Shown piece by piece: positions 13,370-26,553 of a stretch of DNA of 64,000 nt. Below the pieces are notes generated by a model that searched no databases, had not been told where the DNA came from, and was given only the letters and a program-made list of their open reading frames with translations. The translations under genes were made by a program, and so were the position numbers. The stretch is taken from NCBI GenBank assembly GCA_946699065.1, contig CAMPDV010000045.1, positions 744,001 through 808,000 on the forward strand, written 5' to 3'. How positions within the stretch are numbered: the first letter of the stretch is position 1; every line of letters begins with the position of its first letter. Origin of the DNA: Loxodes magnus (Eukaryota; Ciliophora; Karyorelictea; Loxodida; Loxodidae).

Positions 13370-14420
13370 ATGAATATATCAAAAATAACTTTATTTTATG
13401 AAGATGAAAACGAAATGAAAAGTAACTTCAAAATAGAGTCTTAAGGGATTTAAAAAGGAGAGAATTGCTGGGAAGGTAAGAAAAATAATAATCAGAAAAT
13501 GCATAATTGAGAATTTAATTAACGTGAGATTTAAAAATATAAAATTTACGAAATCTACACTTCTATTCAAGGATAAATCTTTAAAAGGGTATGTCTATTA
13601 ACTAGTTATATTAATATATAAAATTAAATTAAGACATAGAAAAATATATCAAACAATAAAAGTCTAGTTTTAGAAGAGTAGAACTCCTATTTTGTTGATG
13701 TAATAATTACATAAAGATAGAAGCAAAAATTTAAAGAAGGATAAATAAGTAAACCATAAAATTATTCAATTTAAGAAAAATTGAAAGAAATTTCTTATTA
13801 AATAACTAATGAAAGTGGATTATTTATTCAATTAAGAAATTTACTGCTTTCTTTAAGTTTCTCTTTAAAAATGAATAAGTAATTTTAGTTGTTTCAACAA
13901 ACGAAATTATAACTAAATTTTCGAAAATTAAGATTTTTTATTTCCCACAATAAAATTAAAATCATTAAGCTTAAAAACAGGTAAAAGAAATTCTGGATTC
14001 TTTCTTATAAAGTCTTTATTAATCAATATATAGCTAACTGAATTTAATTTAGCGATTGATTATTCAATTGCTTCTAAAAAAATAAATTTTACAAGGCCCA
14101 GAGAAAATAGAAAAATGATAATCCAAACCTTAAAAATTATATTTAATATATTCCTTCTAAAAAACAAATTTTCAAAGGATTTTTCTTTAGATCAATCGAT
14201 TTAAAAAATAATTGCTTATTATATTTAAACAAATGATATGCAAAAAATGTTCTATAAACTCTTATTTAAGAGAGGTAAAATTAGATAATATTCATTATAT
14301 AAATATAAAACTTCTAAATAATTTAGATTCCTTAGACTTTTAGTTTTAATAACCAAATTAAAATAGAATTTCAAGCATATTCTAAAATATGCTTACATAA
14401 TGAATAAACTTTAAATATAT
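13370..14420 (+). pseudogene. unidentified basic protein frame, one TGA and one frameshift
   Basis: ATG 13370 opens a 223-codon frame to TGA 14039-14041, with one internal TGA at codon 47 (13508-13510). Around 14,030 a protein-like frame in the next phase takes over (SIASKKINFTRPRENRKM) and runs to about 14,420, so the original product was probably about 350 residues. It is Lys/Ile/Asn/Gln-rich. No domain recognised. Confidence 0.4.
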
Positions 14421-15746
14421 TTATTTAAATGATTCTATATGATTAGATAAAGTAGCATCTAAGATCCAAAAATTAAAATTTCTTTATTAATATAGAATCC
14501 ACTTACATCTTATAAAATAATTTTGCTCTAGCAATACATAAAAAAGAAATAAGGTTGCATAAGATAAAAATCTAAACTTAATTTAAATTAGTTTTTAATT
14601 ACATACAGAGGTTGGTAAAATTACCTATTCTCTTTATAAAGGTATTAAAGTTGCTTTGTAGGCATACTTTCGTGAAATAATAAAAATTGATAGAGATTTC
14701 TACAAAATGAGGTTGTATACTTTAGATCACAGTGCTCTATTTTATTTTTTACTATGATTTATTTTAATTTTAAGTGTTTCTAACTTCAGTTTAAATCAAA
14801 TTACATTTAGTAATTAAAACCTTAAGCTCATTCAATTTATCTTTAGTTAAAATTTCTTTAAAGCATGTTATTTAAATTTTCTTTCTTCCAATTTTTCTGT
14901 AGAAATTAAATTGGTCATCACTAAAGTATCTCTAAAAATAAATGAACATAATATCTAGAAAAAAAAGTTTTAATAAAATGGGCAAAAAGAACTGAATGAT
15001 GTCATTCAGAGTTGTTTCGAAGTATAAAAAGTAATTGAAAAGGTAATTATATTCTTTATATGAATAGAGACTTATCAAACTTGTATCTTGATAAAAGGAG
15101 ATTTTTGCAAAAAAAAAAGATTAAAAAATTTTCTTAATTTTTCCTCAAGTGAATAGCTTTAAATAAGCAATCAAGATTAAATGAAATTCATAGTTTTAAC
15201 CATTCAGATGTTTAGATAAACTTTTAAGGAAGTGTAATAAAATAGCTTTATTTTGAAATGCTTGCTAATGTAGATTTTTTAGTTTTTTTTAGATAAAAGT
15301 TCTAAGCTCATTTTTCATCAATTTTACTCTCTTTTAAAATCAAAATTAAATGGATGTAAAATAAACTTGACAATTAGATAAAAATAAGCAAATTCATGTC
15401 TACCTAGTTGTCTTTAATTGTTATTTAAGTATAAAGGATATATCTTAATATTTTCAAACGAAAGATCAGTGATTTATGATTTAAAGGATAAAGAGATAAA
15501 AAATTGGTTATTATATAGATTCACCTATACTTTAGATCATCTTCAACTATTACCTTGCATAATGGAAATGTTTATTTTAATATACTAAACCAGGTAGTAG
15601 TAAAGACATTCAGATTTAGCTTTCCTTAGGATATACTCTTAACATTGAATAATTAAATTTAAAATATTTTAAAAAAAATTAATTATATTATTACATTAGT
15701 AAATTGACTTTGAGTATATTTAACCAAAAAATTAATAAAATAAAAA
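14421..15746. other. no gene recognised
   Basis: AT-rich stretch without a convincing frame. It holds an 18-bp near-perfect palindrome at 14,992-15,009 (8-bp stem CTGAATGA) and a weak resemblance to a chromosome-breakage sequence near 14,606, which I rejected. Confidence 0.35.
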
Positions 15747-16274
15747 ATGGAGGAAACTTAAATTTCTAATGTTAAATCACAGGAAATGCGAATAAAGAGA
15801 CATATTAATTGTATTATTATAGATAAAGAAAAAATAAGGAGTGCTCCTGTTCTAAAGATTTAGATAAACAAACTCTATTCAAATAGAAAAAAGTTGAAGA
15901 GGGATAGATCTAAAGTATTAGAATCCGGCAACAACTAAAAATAAGAAATAAATTTGCTAATAAAAGAGACTGACGATATCAGATTAAATGAAGATAAGCC
16001 ATGTGCTGATAAAATGAAAGATTAAAGCTATGGAAGTAAATACATTTTTGAGATGAGAAAGCCTCAATATAATTAAGAGTTAGGAACGGTGAATCTTGGC
16101 TAGCGTAATCGTTAGATGGTAAGTTAGTTAAAATACTACAACTACATAAAGAAAGTAACAAGCGATGATTTAGTATCAGGGTTTCTTTTGATATTAGTAT
16201 TATTAATATACTTGCTCTTAAGAGAACAAAGAGAAAGACTAATAAATTTATAAATACCATTTGTATTAAGGTGA
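15747..16274 (+). CDS. 175-residue tail-anchored protein, diverged member of the 172-residue family (intact)
   Basis: An uninterrupted frame, ATG 15747 to TGA 16272-16274. It aligns with the 172-residue family in both conserved blocks: INCIIIDKEKIRSAPVLKI and KLYSNRKKL near the N-terminus, and YNYIKKVTSDD followed by a hydrophobic segment (GFLLILVLLIYLLL) near the C-terminus. A basic tail (REQRERLINL) follows the membrane segment. The family is therefore older than the palindrome copies. Function unknown; a tail-anchored membrane protein is the structural prediction. Confidence 0.72.
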
Positions 16275-17937
16275 AAACATTTTCATTCCTTTATTAAAAA
16301 TATTAAAGCTTAAAAAAGTTTCTCAACTTAAATTAATTTTCCTATTACTTTTAGTTCAGCTTAAATTTAATGGTAACTATCTGTTTAAATAATAAAATTT
16401 TGCTAGCATAATAAAAAGTAGCAATCTGCTTCACAAAGCTTTTAGATAAAGAATATTGATATACTAAGTAAAAATGATACTTAGAAAATTAAATTTATTG
16501 GTAACTAAAAGCATTGTTAGCTAATGCAAAAAGAATTGTATATTTATAACTTTCAAGAATAAAAACTAATTTAATAATTTCATTAGAAATTCTGTTTTCT
16601 CTTTTGTACTAATACTCTATAAGCCTTTAATAACTTCAATTCTTTAATATCCCTAAAATTTAGTAAAGATTAACAGTAAATGCTAGCACTTAAATTAGCA
16701 CCTATAAGAGATTACTAGACTTTAAAGTTTAGCTTAATAATTGGTTATCATTCTTAAATAATTGTAACTAAAATCAGAAATATGATAGCACATAACTTTA
16801 CTATCTAATAAATATTAATGAATTATCGCTTGAGCATATATTAATTAAGAAAAAGCATAAATAAAGTAATATTCTAGTTAAAGTATTTTAACTAGAATCA
16901 TTTTCAAACTAAAATAGCTAGATTAAATCTTTTATATAACTAATTTCTATTTCTAGCTAAAGTTATTTAGTCAAGCTTATGGAAGTTAACTTTTTAATTT
17001 TAAAGCATAGAGAAACTAATAAAAAAGGATAGAAAAGTATCAATTTGATCTGCTTAAAAATAGTTAATTTAACTGAATATAGAATAACTTTAGTTATTTA
17101 TTTTCTATTTTCAAAAATGTGTGATTTTAGCATTAAGCATTTAAACAGATTTATTTTAAATTGTGACTTAGCATGTAGCAAGACATTTAAATATTAAATA
17201 TTATATTAAGGGACATCTTCCATATAAGTTAAATTAAACTAGTTCTATTTAGCCTTGCAACTTCTAGACTAATATCTAAGATAGAACATAAAGTCTAAAA
17301 TAAAAACTAGAGATATACTTAGATATTAATGGGAAAGACTTATCTATTTATTTTATAATTTAAACTAGTTTTGGTATTTTATATAAGTAGATAATTAAAA
17401 GATATTAGCATTAATTCATTATTACTTATAATGTAAAGATTCATAAGTTCTTTATTCTATATTAGCTAAAAAGAACTTATTATGGATATTTAGATTCCAA
17501 ACTAATAAAGTGGGCATCGAATAAAATTAAGTAGAGTTTTTCTATGAAATTTACTAAAAATATTCTAAATTTCTTGAAAGGAAACTCTTATAAATCTAAG
17601 TTTAACCTAGACTATCAACTTGGTTAGCTAAATATTTGAAGAGCTAGCTAACATCAGAATCATATTTAAGCGAATTCGAAATAATTAAGTTTCTAATTTT
17701 CTTTATATAAATAAGCAAAAAGTTAAAGCTATATTAATACACAAAAATAGAAAGGTATTAAGACATTATTAGATAGATAGAGCTATAATTAAAGGGAAAT
17801 ATTCTATTGTAATTTCTATATCTATAAATCTAAGAATTTATGAGCTTTTTGACTACATACTTGACATTCATTAGAATTGAAATTAAATCTAATTTAATTA
17901 TATTTTTTTCTTTATAAAGTACTAAATATAAAGAATC
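16275..17937. other. no gene recognised
   Basis: No supported coding frame on either strand. AT-rich spacer. Confidence 0.35.
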
Positions 17938-18559
17938 ATGAAGGCTTTGAGAATAACTATTTTTATAGTTCTTGTTATAATGTCTTATTCCTAGGAAGAC
18001 TCGAATGCTAAGTAATAGAAAGACTAAAAAATTGAAGAAAAAAGTGAGCTCAATAATAAATTACCTTTAAATGAATAGTTGCTGCTACAAAAGGAACGAG
18101 AACTATAATAGATTAGAGAGAAAATGAGCTATGAATAAATAAAAATTGATAGAGATAATCAGATTAAAAAAATTTAGGAAAGAATGGCTATTCAATAGAT
18201 AAAAAAGAATAGAGATAATTCTTTATAATAAATAAAGGAGAAAATGTAAAAAGAAAAATAAGAAATGCTAAAAATTATCGAAGAAAATGAAAAAAAGAAG
18301 TAGGAATTATAAGAATAAATAGAAAAAAATAATCTTGATAATGATTTTATCAATGATTAGGAAGAAGAAAGTATTTACCAGGCAGATTAACAGTATTTTT
18401 TTAGATTTATACAGATACGATTAAGATTTTTAAGAAAGCATAAATCTCGAGGAGAATGGTCAAGATTAATAGATAGCGGAAAAATCTCAGTGTGAAGATA
18501 ACTTATGCTATAAAAATATCGAGGAAAGCGATCAAGAAAAAATAGAATAAACTATTTGA
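17938..18559 (+). pseudogene. secreted coiled-coil protein, probable frameshift at a T7 run
   Basis: ATG 17938 begins a good signal peptide (MKALRITIFIVLVIMSYSQ). About 110 residues of charged coiled coil follow, with repeating units (QQIREKMSYEQIKIDRDNQ, then QQIKKNRDNSLQQIKEKM). The frame ends at TGA 18493-18495 (185 codons). Near 18,395 a run of seven T precedes a basic, unlike tail. Losing one T would instead give an acidic, Cys-containing C-terminus ending at TGA 18557-18559 (206 residues), so I infer a one-base frameshift. Predicted secreted or lumenal; function unknown. Confidence 0.55.
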
Positions 18560-19096
18560 TTCTATTAATTAATATTTTAAATTTATTTCCTTCTAGTTTA
18601 AATTTTATTCATAGTAATTAAAATACCTTTAATTCCATTTATTATTAATCTTATCTAGATTATATTCAAACTTAGGTGAGCAAAGCAAGAATCTTTAAGT
18701 TAAACCTCAAAAATACCAGCTTTAAATGTCTATCAGGATTATATCATTTATAAGATAACCCTTATACGAAAACTAGCTCACTTGAGTTATTTCAAATAAA
18801 GCTTATTAAGACCTAAACAAGCTATCTCTATGTTTAAAATTTAATCTTTCAATTAATTAAGTCTAGCTTAGCAAATCAATGATTTATATAATATTAACTT
18901 TATAATGAAAACAAAGCAACAATTTAAATTTTATTAAAGGGCATAAGGTTAAAAAAAGATTTGGCAATAAATTAATTTTATTATAAAATATTTCCTAAGC
19001 ATTAAACATTTAGCATCTCCAAAAAAAATCTTAAAAGAATCAAAAAACTCATTGGAATTTTGTTTTCTTTAATGAAAGTTATTTATCTGAAATTCA
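18560..19096. other. spacer; possible continuation of the minus-strand frame
   Basis: A minus-strand frame of about 75 codons (for example PMSFLILLRFFLEMLN) follows the stop at 19,097 in another phase. It may be the frameshifted continuation of the 194-residue frame. Confidence 0.25.
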
Positions 19097-19681
19097 TCAA
19101 AAGAATATAAAGTTTTAATCTTCCACATATTAAGAAGTTTAAGTGCTAAAAAAGAAATTAAAATTTAATTAAGCTTTTAATTTACTTATGAAAACAAAAA
19201 ATTAAATCTTTTTGGAGTTTAACTATATGCATAGTTAATTTTAATTTTAAATAAATAAGAGTGTGAAAGATAGTTAATATAATTATGATAATTTAAGAAT
19301 AAAATAATATATATCATCTTCATAAATCTCGCAGTAGGTATATAAATTAGTAGTTATCCAAATATTTCTAAAGATTATAGCTAATTTTATTTAAGAAAAA
19401 AGAATTTACAATTCTTAAATCTAACCTTTTAAAATATCAAGATAAGGAGATAAAATTCTCTGATTACATATTTTGACTTTCAGGATTTTATCTTCAGTAT
19501 TCAGAATTGACACCACTAATGAAGGGTAAACTTTACTTCTTTCACATTTAGACCATATAAAATAAAAAAGAAATGATTTAAGTATTTTTAAATGAATGGA
19601 TAATTTTAAAATATATCTTTCAAAGAATTAATAATAAAAAATAATACCAAAAATCGAATACTTTCCTTTATCTTTTTTCAT
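19097..19681 (-). CDS. 194-residue hydrophobic frame, unidentified
   Basis: ATG 19681 to TGA 19099-19097 with no internal TGA, which is uncommon by chance in this composition over 195 codons. Protein-like pieces include VYPSLVVSILNTEDKILKV and NLYTYCEIYEDDIYYF. It is rich in Ile, Leu, Phe and Tyr, and a hydrophobic stretch near residues 30-50 could be membrane-associated. No relative in the window was recognised. It could still be a chance frame. Confidence 0.35.
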
Positions 19682-20436
19682 TAAGATAAGGTATATTATT
19701 TCATTTTAATTATACCTTTTACTATATTGTATTTAAAACCTAATATTTTTTAGATTCTTTAAAAAAGAAATTTGAAGCTTCTTTAATAAAAAATTGATTT
19801 AAAGTTTCAACTTTAAAATTTAGGTATTTTAAAGAATCTAATCTGAAAGATTTAAGTACTTGAAATACAATTTTAACTGATATTGTAGAAATTAGCAAGA
19901 GAATGTCTCGTCTCTTTATGCGTTTTTAGTTTAGTTATAAATCTTTATACTTTGATTATATGTAATATACTATACTCACTTTCTCTATCTAATCTAGAGT
20001 AAGAGTCTTTTTAAGGATTTATATATCTAATTTGCATTTTATAATAAAAAGTCTAAATTATCCAAAAAAGCATTTTCCTACTGAATTTACTTGGAAGCTA
20101 TAGAAAGAATTAAACAAAGAGTATAAATACTTTCTGATATATCTAAAGGGTTTATCATATCAAACTAAATAATAAACATGCATTATATAAGTCAAAATCT
20201 ATTAATTTCTAATAAAACAAAACTCATATAAAAAAGAAATCGATATATAACACTTTAAATGTAATTATTAGGAGTATTTGGTATAATAGGAAATTATTTT
20301 ACCATATAATTTTATTAAATTGAAATTTTGATGATAAAAGGTAAATAAGGAAGAAAAAAATAAAATTACATAATAATTAAACTGTAATTGATATTGTTTA
20401 AAATAATTTATTAAAAAGAAAAAGTTAATTATAAGC

Positions 20437-21612
20437 ATGAAAAAAAAGGATTAAGAAAAAGTTTAGAAATTAGTGCATTATAAGTTATATTTATAAGAAT
20501 ATAAATTTAAGGTTAATAAAAATATGAAATAAGCTTCTAACAAAAGGTCTAGAGAAAATTATTAAATTTAGGACCTAGTGCATAAACAGTAAAAATAAAG
20601 TGAGACTTTAAATACTCAAACTACGACTGCTTCTGGAGAAAATATTATTTACCAGAATGACCTAATTTGATAGATGAATGGTTAGTTTAAAGAGATTTAG
20701 GATGAAAAAATATAAGCATAGTTTGGAAAAGAATTAGAGAGTTCTTATCTGAAAACCAATTAATAAAAAAACGTTCTGATATGACTAACTTCAAAATTGA
20801 AGTAAAGCTTAGAAGCTTCTAATCTTGACTCTAATTTAAATATTCTTTTAAAATGTACGAAACGTTGGATTAAATCCTGTTAAGGTTTTTTAAATCTCAA
20901 TTTTCAAACTTGTTACGATAAACTAAGGAAAGCATTTAAAACAAATTAATAAGAAGATAAAGCAATCATCTTTTGGAGAAGTCTTCCTTCAAAGAACTTA
21001 AAGTAGAGCATATATGAAATCTATTAATAAATAATTAAAAACTAAGAATTAATGACTTCTCTGTTTTATAAAGAAAGCAGATATTAAAATAACCAAATGG
21101 AAATAGAATAAACTTATTAGAATACTAACTAACAGAATTTAAGTTATCTAGTCATTAGCGAAAATGCTCTAAAGGACTATGAAATTACAGAAGGTTTGGA
21201 AAAATTTTCTCAAGATCAATAAGAATTTAGTAAAGATATATCTGCTTCTTTTTCTGAAATATCGTAAATCTTCCAAGATTTAGATCAAGCCCAATCATTT
21301 ATTAATAACTATGAAGAAAGTATAGTTTCTGAAGATTTAGATTAAATAATAACTCAAATGTAATTTGAAGAAACACAATTGTAGTAGAATATAAATCAAA
21401 ATGATTTTGATATTATCAATCAAAGTGAACTAATGTAAAGCTATTCTCTAAATTAGAAAAATGCTATAAACTATTTAGAGTAAGGTTTGACATACTACAA
21501 ACCTGAAGAGAATGAAAGAAATATAAACTAAAAATAATAAGAGGAGAACTAAATATTTATTTTTGCTATACAAAACGACCCATCCATGGAATTTTTCTCA
21601 AAGTAAAACTGA
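20437..21612 (+). pseudogene. 391-codon unidentified protein, two in-frame TGAs
   Basis: ATG 20437 to TGA 21610-21612 stays in one phase. TGAs occur at codons 78 and 116; the remaining 276 codons are open and strongly protein-like. The middle is basic and Trp/Cys-containing (KCTKRWIKSC, AIIFWRSLPSKNLKQ). The C-terminal half is acidic with Phe/Ser/Asp repeats (DISASFSEISQIFQDLDQ). No known domain recognised. A basic N-terminal half with an acidic C-terminal half would fit a DNA- or RNA-associated factor, but that is speculation. Confidence 0.5.
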
Positions 21613-24000
21613 GAGCCTCAGTTTAAATTTTCAGATTATAAAGTGATATAATAAATTATGTTCAATTTTTAAATTTCGTCTGGTCTTTTTTTATAAATCT
21701 GAAATTTATTAAACCTCAATTGATAAAATGTTTATTTCTCTTATAAACAAATTTTATAAACAACACATTATTATTTATTAAATAATAAACTTAGATATTA
21801 AGTGAAATTATGATGAAGTTATGTATTTGTTATTACATTAATAAAATATAAGGAAATTCCAGGCTTTTCTGGAAAAGCTAAAATTGATAAAAAAATTTTG
21901 AACTTCCAAGCATGTATTAGACTTATTGTAAATTTATACTCTTTGATAGTTTCGTATATCTCAAATTAAAATATATCATTTTTATCAAAAGCAACGTTTT
22001 CTTTCTTTATTATCTAAAATGAAAAAGAGCCTTAATTATTAATTACTTTAATTTAAGGAATCCAAGATTTTCATTTAATAGAATTTTGCTTTTAGATTCT
22101 TTAAAATACTGAAGCTATTTTTTCTTTAAAATTTCTTCCAAAACAAGTATATTTGTTGGCTATTCTATAAAATTCAATTTTTTATTTATTAGGCTATAAA
22201 AAGAGCTAATAAGCTTTGTATATAAATATACAAATGAATAAAGATAAATTATAATGATTTTTGTTCTTTCAAGTTTCGAGAGTAAGAAACTGACTATCCA
22301 ACAAATATCTATTATTTTTAAATTCGTTCATACTTTCTGCTCCAATCAAAGACAGATTAAATTAAAGAATTGTAAGTATTTTAAGCTATAATTATTGATC
22401 CACTTTCTAAAACTTAGTTAATTCTAAGTTATTTTCCTTTTATTGTACTCTTACCATATAATTTACTAAATCAATTTTAATTAAATTTATACCTAAAATT
22501 ATCATTCTAATTATTTATAAACTCTAAGATTCTCAATTAATTATCCTATTAATTTAGTCTTTTTTAAAAAAGTTAATTTTTATAAATTGACTAAATATGA
22601 GTAAAATATTCTCCTTTTAGTTGCTTAAAACCACAAAGGACTGATATGAATAAAGCTTTCTAAATCTCTTTGGTTTTTATAAACTACTATTACTCTTAAA
22701 TTTATCAAGAAAAGCCAATATTATAAAATTTCTAAGCATCCACTTTTGACCAACTAAGTGATATATATCTTTAAATGCTTTAATTAATAACTATCTCTCT
22801 TTAATTGAGTCTTTGTTTGCTTTGTTTATTTAAATTTTTGAAGGATTTTTCATTCTAAATAATTATATTCATTTTTAAACAGAGAATATTAAGATTTTTA
22901 TCATAATCAGCTAAACTTAAAATTATCTTTACATTTTAAAATAATTCCTGAAATAAGGGACAAATCATTAAATTATTTAGTATTAGTGACTTATTTTCTA
23001 ATCTTAATTAGCTTTATTCTAAAGTTTTGCTATTTTTCGACTTTTCCTTTAACTTTTTTATAACTACGACAAAATTAAAATCAGATTCTCATTTAAAGAT
23101 AAAATCAATTATTTTTAATTTAGAATTTAGTTATTTTCAATTAATAAATCCATCTAAATAATTATTTCTTAAACCTACCAACTTATTTTTAGTCGAAAGC
23201 ACTAATTGTATTTTCAAGCTTTAGACTTAATTTTATATTATTTCTCTAATTCTAATATCAAAAAAACTCTAAAATTTAGTACTTTTTCCTATTAATATAT
23301 CAGTTGCTTTCATTCCATAAAATTTGGATTTCATTTGCTAGAATTTTAAGTTTTTCTTAAAGTTTTGAGTTATCTTTGATTTGATAACTTTCGTGATATA
23401 AAAAAGTTTAATTATGTAATGATAGATTATCTATAATGTAGGATTAATATAAAGTGATGGGATTATATTTTAGGAAAAGAATGAAGATTTTAAAATCGCT
23501 ATGAAATTTTGAAATAACAAATAGAGTTTTAAAATGCGTATAAACTCGATAATTCATTTAAAAGAAGATAAAACTTAAGTGATGCAAATTAGCTATATGG
23601 TTCATAATATGCGAAGGGAGAAATCATTGGTATGATTATAATGTTTACAATTAAAATAATACAAAAATAGTTTTCCTTTAAGATATGCAACTAATATTAA
23701 TTAAGCTTTAAAAACTAAAATAGCTTATACTAAATTTAAAGAACTAATTTATATAATAAGCAAGTTAAGATAATCTCTTTAAAAATAATGAGTTCATTTT
23801 ATTTCGCATGTCTGTTCTTGAAAAATTTTAATTTTAATTTGATAATATTTAGGATTATAGATAACTAAACTAATATCCTTTAATTTATATAAAATGAAGC
23901 ATCTGAATAAAATCAGAAGCTTCATACAATATCTCTTCATTAAAGTTAATTAATATTAGATAACTAAACTAATAATTTTTAGAATTTGTAAGGTTTTGAA
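21613..24000. other. mostly noncoding, contains a hairpin
   Basis: No full gene recognised. Near 23,560-23,650 (+) a short frame (CEGRNHWYDYN) resembles the segment at 13.3 kb and, weakly, the last box of ubiquitin-specific proteases. Confidence 0.3.
23894..23925. terminator. 12-bp stem hairpin downstream of the 24-26.5 kb gene
   Basis: ATGAAGCATCTG and CAGAAGCTTCAT pair with one mismatch around an 8-base AT loop. It lies 76-107 bases past the stop of the minus-strand gene. Hairpins are not standard terminators for ciliate mRNA, so a role in RNA 3'-end formation is only a possibility. Confidence 0.25.
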
Positions 24001-26553
24001 TCAAAAAACAGAACAACTACTTACTTCATTGCTTGCTTTATTTTTCTAATTTAAATAGTTGGAGCTCTAACCTCCTTAAAAATATAATTATTCCTCTTGA
24101 TTTAATATTTATCCACAAATAGGACATCTACTTTCAGCGACTTGAGTGGTTTGCTCTTTCTTCTTTTTAAATTATTTTTTACTTTCCATACAAAATTTAC
24201 ATATCTTATGTTAGCATTATAATTCCAATAAATCTAAAATATCAATCTCTTCTAAACATTTATTGCATTTTTAAACTCTTTCAGAAGGATTTTAACTTAG
24301 CATATTTATACCTTAATACTCCTAAATTTTTTAAGTGCTAATATAAGGAAAATAGTAATATATTTAGAAATCTTTAAACTCATCAAAAGGATACTCTTGA
24401 TCGGTAGATTCGTTTTTAACGAAGAATGGAATTCCTGGATTATTTATGTCATAATTTTCAGGACATTTTCTTTCTTTACTATAGCCTAACGAATTTTAAT
24501 CGAACCCATCAGCTTCAGATTAATATTTGTCATAAAATATCCAGTAATGTGCTAAATATTTATGAATATGAATTATAGGACAGTTACCTTTTATTTTTAT
24601 ATTCTTAATCAATTGTTCTGTCTTATCATCTATTATTACTATTTCTATCTAGACTCTTAATATCACTAATAGAGGAATTATTTCTATTCCTTACTCTTCT
24701 TACCCCATTATTATAATATTTTCAATTAGTTATTCATAAGATTATTCGTAAAAATTTTCAAAATAATCTTAGTGGCACTCAAGATAATTAGCAGTGAGAC
24801 ATCTCATTTACCAAACTAGGGCTTCATCTATATTATTTTTGTTATCTTCTATTTCTTATTCTAAAAACTAGAGAATAAGTTTATCATTTTGCTTTTTCTT
24901 CTCTAGTAAGTTATTAAGAAGCTATACAAAATTTTATTTAAGAGTGAGAGATTCGTTATTTTGATTATTAGGTCTAATTTAGTAGTATCCTTAATTGGAT
25001 TCTATCTTTTGAATAAAAGAGGTGAAATGATCAAGTGGAGTAGAAATGCGACATAAATGCTCCAAATAGGCAAAGCCAATAATGCGGTACCAGCAGTTTC
25101 CATCAACTCTAAAATTTCTACAAGCACTAAATGTAGAAGACAATTAATCTATTTAATTTTATCTAAAATAATCTGTATAATCATTCTTTAATTTAGAAAG
25201 TGATAATCTTGGATAGACGTAGACATTCTTTAATTAAGGAAATTTTTCTGTTGTTTGAGTTGTATTTTTTTTGTTTTGTTATGAATTTCATTATTTTTCT
25301 TAAGTTTAAAGAGCTTAAATATTTATCCTAGACTACCTAAATTAATTTTTAATTTTATTTTCAATGTAATTTTTCTATTTTTGTTACAGGACTTTGTTTT
25401 ATTCTTCTAATTGGCTTTTTTGTTTTTATAATTTTTCTATTTATTATTGACAATTTGATAGGTTTTACTTCAAGTCATTTAGTTATTGATTTAAAGATAA
25501 TTATTCTAATTTAATTTATTCTATGAATTAATCTTTATCAATTTCTTCGTTTTTATAGTTTTAAATCTAACTATTAAGTTCTTGGATTTTTTCTTCTTAT
25601 TCTTTATTTTATTTTTATAGCAAATCTTATGAAGTCTTAACTTCTTCTAATTTGCTCTTTAATTCTTCATTTTATTTTTCTAAATATTCGACTCTTTTTG
25701 ATAATTCTTTATTTTGTGTTTAAGCTTCTTTAAATTATTCAGGAAGACCTTCAGATATTTTACTCAAAAAATGTAATTTTATTTCTTTTTCTAGTTAATC
25801 GTTATGAGTTTTATTTCTTTAAGTAATAGTTTTATTTCCCATATTAACATCATAATTCTCTTCTAATAGCAAAATATTTACTCATTATTGAGCACATTAA
25901 TCTATATCAATACAGCTTATTCTTTTTAGACATTCAAAAGAAGTATCCAAATCTTGTAAAATATTATAATAATAAGATTCTTCATCCAAATCATTAAAAT
26001 TAATTAAGGAATTATCTTCTAGCTTTTAGAGGCCAAATTATTTAATTTATATTTATAAATCTTCTTAAATACTTCGTAAAGAATATCTAAAATTAATTTC
26101 TTCTTCAACTATTACTTTTCTATTATTTTCACTAATTTAAATATTTTATTCCAACTACATCTTTTATTTGAGTTCTTCAAGTTTATCAAGTATAATTTTC
26201 TTAATTTCGCCAAAATAGTTTGTGATTTCAATATTTAAATGATTTTTGTGATTTTCTTAAAGACAAGTTCCACAAATCTTTTAATTATCTTATTTGCAGA
26301 AAAATCTCAACGTATCTTAATGGAAATAGCATTTTTGCAAAAGAGTTGTAGTTTATGGTCCTTCAGATGTACTTGTTAAATGTTTTGGTTGCTTTTTGCA
26401 AGATAAGATATGAATAATATCATAGAATTCTTTTTTTAACCAGTTAGCTTCTACACATTTTTTACAGTGAATACATCCGCACTCAAGTTTTTAAAGAGTA
26501 CGTATTTATTCATCGAAGCGCTATAAACAAATTTAGCAAGCAGCTTCTTACAT
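24001..26553 (-). pseudogene. RING / B-box / coiled-coil / OTU / RING protein, best copy (850 codons, two in-frame TGAs)
   Basis: ATG 26553 to TGA 24003-24001 is one phase throughout, with TGAs at codons 224 and 422. Domains in order: RING (C6, C9, C25, C27, C30, C33, C52); B-box (C75, H78, C86, D89, C94, C97, H102, H105); coiled coil ~115-440, Gln/Glu/Lys-rich; OTU cysteine protease with Cys box VDGNCWYR (C487) and a C-terminal HYW motif for the catalytic His; C-terminal RING (C763, C766, CQHKIC, C810, C813). The N-terminal RING-B-box-coiled-coil layout is that of TRIM proteins, here joined to a deubiquitinase. The product could both attach and remove ubiquitin. Other copies: 9954-12440, 37580-38275 and 44401-45090. 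The TGAs suggest a recently dead gene or recoding. Confidence 0.8.

Noticed and set aside
14606..14620. Resemblance to the Tetrahymena chromosome-breakage sequence (GAGGTTGGT core)
   Set aside because: The core is present but flanking positions differ from the 15-bp consensus at about three sites, and there is no second copy. Not enough for a functional site.
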